Origin: a virus
Reading direction: 5' to 3' (one strand)
Length of the DNA stretch: 31,713 nt
IMG/VR virus record: IMGVR_UViG_3300022745_000118
Location: 1 to 31,713 of that record
Part shown: one piece after another, positions 30,582 to 31,713 of the stretch
Position numbering within the stretch: the first letter of the stretch is position 1
Layout of the letters: the number at the start of each line of letters is the position of its first letter
The notes under the pieces: generated by a model
Database searches by the model: none
What the model saw: only the letters and a program-made list of their open reading frames with translations
What the model was told of the DNA's origin: nothing
Program-made: the position numbers and the translations under genes

Positions 30582-30945
30582 GCATGCCGACCAGGTCCAT
30601 CGCCTGTTCGTGGGTCAGCAGGGTCTCGGCGCGGGCGCCATGCGGGCACGTCATCATCGGGTGGTCAACCGCGCCGAACAGCCGGCACACGAGCGGGCGG
30701 TTCTCGTAGACGCTGCACCCCGACGTCGAGGCGAACATGCAGGTTCCGCACCCGAGGCGCGTCGGCGTCAGTGTGCCAACCGGCGAAGGGTTCAGGATCG
30801 GCGCGTACTGCACGTCGTCGACCTCGACCGGCAACACCGGGACCGGCCCGCAGCAATCGCTGCAGCCCTTGCGGCAGCCGATCACCGGCGGAATCCGCGC
30901 ATAGACCGCGGCGAGGGCCTGGGCGGGCTTCGGGGCCGGATTCAT
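30562..30945 (-). CDS. YkgJ-family cysteine cluster protein
   Basis: A 127-residue protein with the YkgJ-type cluster: GCRKGCSDCCG (24-34, CxxxCxxCC), then LGCGTCMFASTSGCSVYENRP and LVCRLFG. The family is thought to chelate zinc or iron through these Cys; its biochemical role is not settled. ATG at 30945 overlaps the previous stop (ATGA), so an in-frame extension to 31008 is not needed. Confidence 0.82.
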   Translation of the reverse strand: MNPAPKPAQALAAVYARIPPVIGCRKGCSDCCGPVPVLPVEVDDVQYAPILNPSPVGTLTPTRLGCGTCMFASTSGCSVYENRPLVCRLFGAVDHPMMTCPHGARAETLLTHEQAMDLVGMLERAAL

Positions 30946-31409
30946 GGCCGCGCCTCGCTTTCGCTCGCAAACGCTGCCGCTAGTTCGGCCTTGATCTCGG
31001 CAATGCACCGTGCGGCCTCGATCGGCGGCAGCAGCGCGCGCGGTGGCTCGTACTCGCGATCGTGCAGCGCCACCAACGCGCGGGCGCGGCTGACCGCGTA
31101 GCGCCGCCGCGACGTGAACCGCAGTGCCTCGGCGCGGACCTCGGCCGGTGTCGGCATGAACGTCACCTTCCTGACCAGTTCGCGCAGCGCGCGCCGCAAG
31201 TCGGCCCCCGGAACGTCATCGAGCGCCATCCCGTAGAGCTCGAGCCGCGTCCGCGCCTCATCGACCGAAAGCGGGCGCTGCTTGGAAATCTGCGACAGCA
31301 GCGCGATGGACTGCTCGATCTCGTCGATCGTTGCCCTGGGCGGCTCGGCTGCATCGGCGACGTCGATGAACCGCGCCAGTTCGGCCCGGGTCTCAGGGCC
31401 AACCACCAC
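30942..31409 (-). CDS. Helical protein of the replication neighbourhood, unknown
   Basis: A protein of about 155 residues, strongly helical. RPLSVDEARTRLELYGMALD, DLRRALRELVRKVTFMPTPA and EVRAEALRF form a layout (helix, DVPGADLRRAL, then FxPTPAEVR) seen in short proteins next to phage replication genes; they may load or organise the helicase, but this is unproven. The start is uncertain: GTG at 31409 (or 31406) keeps the overlap with the upstream gene to about 17 nt, while ATG at 31514 would overlap it by 122 nt. The end overlaps the YkgJ-like gene (ATGA). Confidence 0.6.
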   Translation of the reverse strand: MVVGPETRAELARFIDVADAAEPPRATIDEIEQSIALLSQISKQRPLSVDEARTRLELYGMALDDVPGADLRRALRELVRKVTFMPTPAEVRAEALRFTSRRRYAVSRARALVALHDREYEPPRALLPPIEAARCIAEIKAELAAAFASESEARP

Positions 31410-31713
31410 CCTTTCCCCGCTCAGCAGCAGCCCTCTCAGCCTTTCGCTCAACTGCGGCGAGGGCGTACGGGTCGTGAGGGCCTTCGAAGCGGTTGGTGGT
31501 GTAGGGTCGGCCATTGCGGGCATCCTTGAGAACTCGGTCGTGAATGTCGCGGATTCGGTTGTGGAAAGTCCGGTCCCAGCCGGGTCGTCGTTCGGTGCGG
31601 TCGAGCCAGTGGTCCCGGAACCCCTCGATCTCCCGCTCCAGTCGGCCCGGTGGCCATTGCGCGACCAGCGCGGCAACCGTGTCGGGGAGTCGGCCGGGCT
31701 GCCAGTCCGCCGG
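31393..31713 (-). CDS. Replication-type protein, C-terminal end only
   Basis: The last 106 residues of a gene that begins beyond the right edge. LEREIEGFRDHWLDRTERRP (25-44) then GWDRTFHNRIRDIHDRVL fits the C-terminal pattern of phage replication-initiation or replisome-organiser proteins (FxxHW...W...F..RI). The last 25 residues are Ala/Arg/Gly-rich. It marks the replication-to-packaging boundary. Only the C-terminus is visible, so the family is tentative. Confidence 0.6.
   Translation of the reverse strand, partial: PADWQPGRLPDTVAALVAQWPPGRLEREIEGFRDHWLDRTERRPGWDRTFHNRIRDIHDRVLKDARNGRPYTTNRFEGPHDPYALAAVERKAERAAAERGKGGGWP

Overview
The window is a GC-rich piece of a tailed-phage genome, free phage or prophage. 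All protein genes I accept lie on the minus strand, so transcription runs from position 31713 down to 1. The codon usage and protein style suggest an alphaproteobacterial host such as a sphingomonad or Caulobacter relative; this is inference. The tail is podovirus-like: there are counterparts of the P22 gp4 adaptor and gp10 hub, and the left edge carries a large virion protein with a lytic transglycosylase domain. No tail tube, sheath, tape measure, integrase, polymerase or clear endolysin is visible.

Layout in transcription order. (1) 31713-29648: the C-terminal end of a replication-type protein, a small helical protein of the same neighbourhood, a YkgJ-like cysteine-cluster protein, a zinc-motif protein and the small terminase. 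(2) 29583-25720: an accessory and regulatory block between the small and large terminase genes. It holds a candidate promoter with an inverted repeat, a duplicated 32-nt leader, an XRE-type regulator, a secreted protein, a small membrane protein, a membrane-anchored HTH protein and several unknowns. (3) 25723-16843: large terminase, a KTSC protein, portal, small helical proteins, a GroES-like co-chaperonin, scaffold, a scaffold-side protein, a capsid-associated protein and the major capsid protein, which is followed by a strong terminator. (4) 16752-15255: tRNA-Gly(TCC), tRNA-Thr(CGT) and four small proteins. (5) 15161-6610: virion proteins, including two with Sec-type signal peptides (one a probable beta-helix), the gp4-like adaptor, the gp10-like hub and fibre or spike-like proteins. 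(6) 6607-6531: an initiator tRNA-fMet on the plus strand, the only gene there. (7) 6416-1: a small beta-rich protein, a sulfotransferase-like/GNAT fusion, and internal or ejection proteins ending in the transglycosylase protein, which is cut by the window edge.

The genes are tightly coupled: many adjacent pairs overlap by ATGA, GTGA or TGATG, and these overlaps were used to choose starts. Packaging (terminases), assembly (portal, scaffold, co-chaperonin, capsid), neck and tail (gp4-like, gp10-like, fibre-like) and DNA ejection (left edge) follow one another along a late operon. The features most worth a second look are the antisense initiator tRNA, the sulfotransferase/acetyltransferase fusion, the phage GroES, the duplicated hairpin leader with its promoter, the secreted beta-helix pair, and the repeat cassettes shared by three separate genes.
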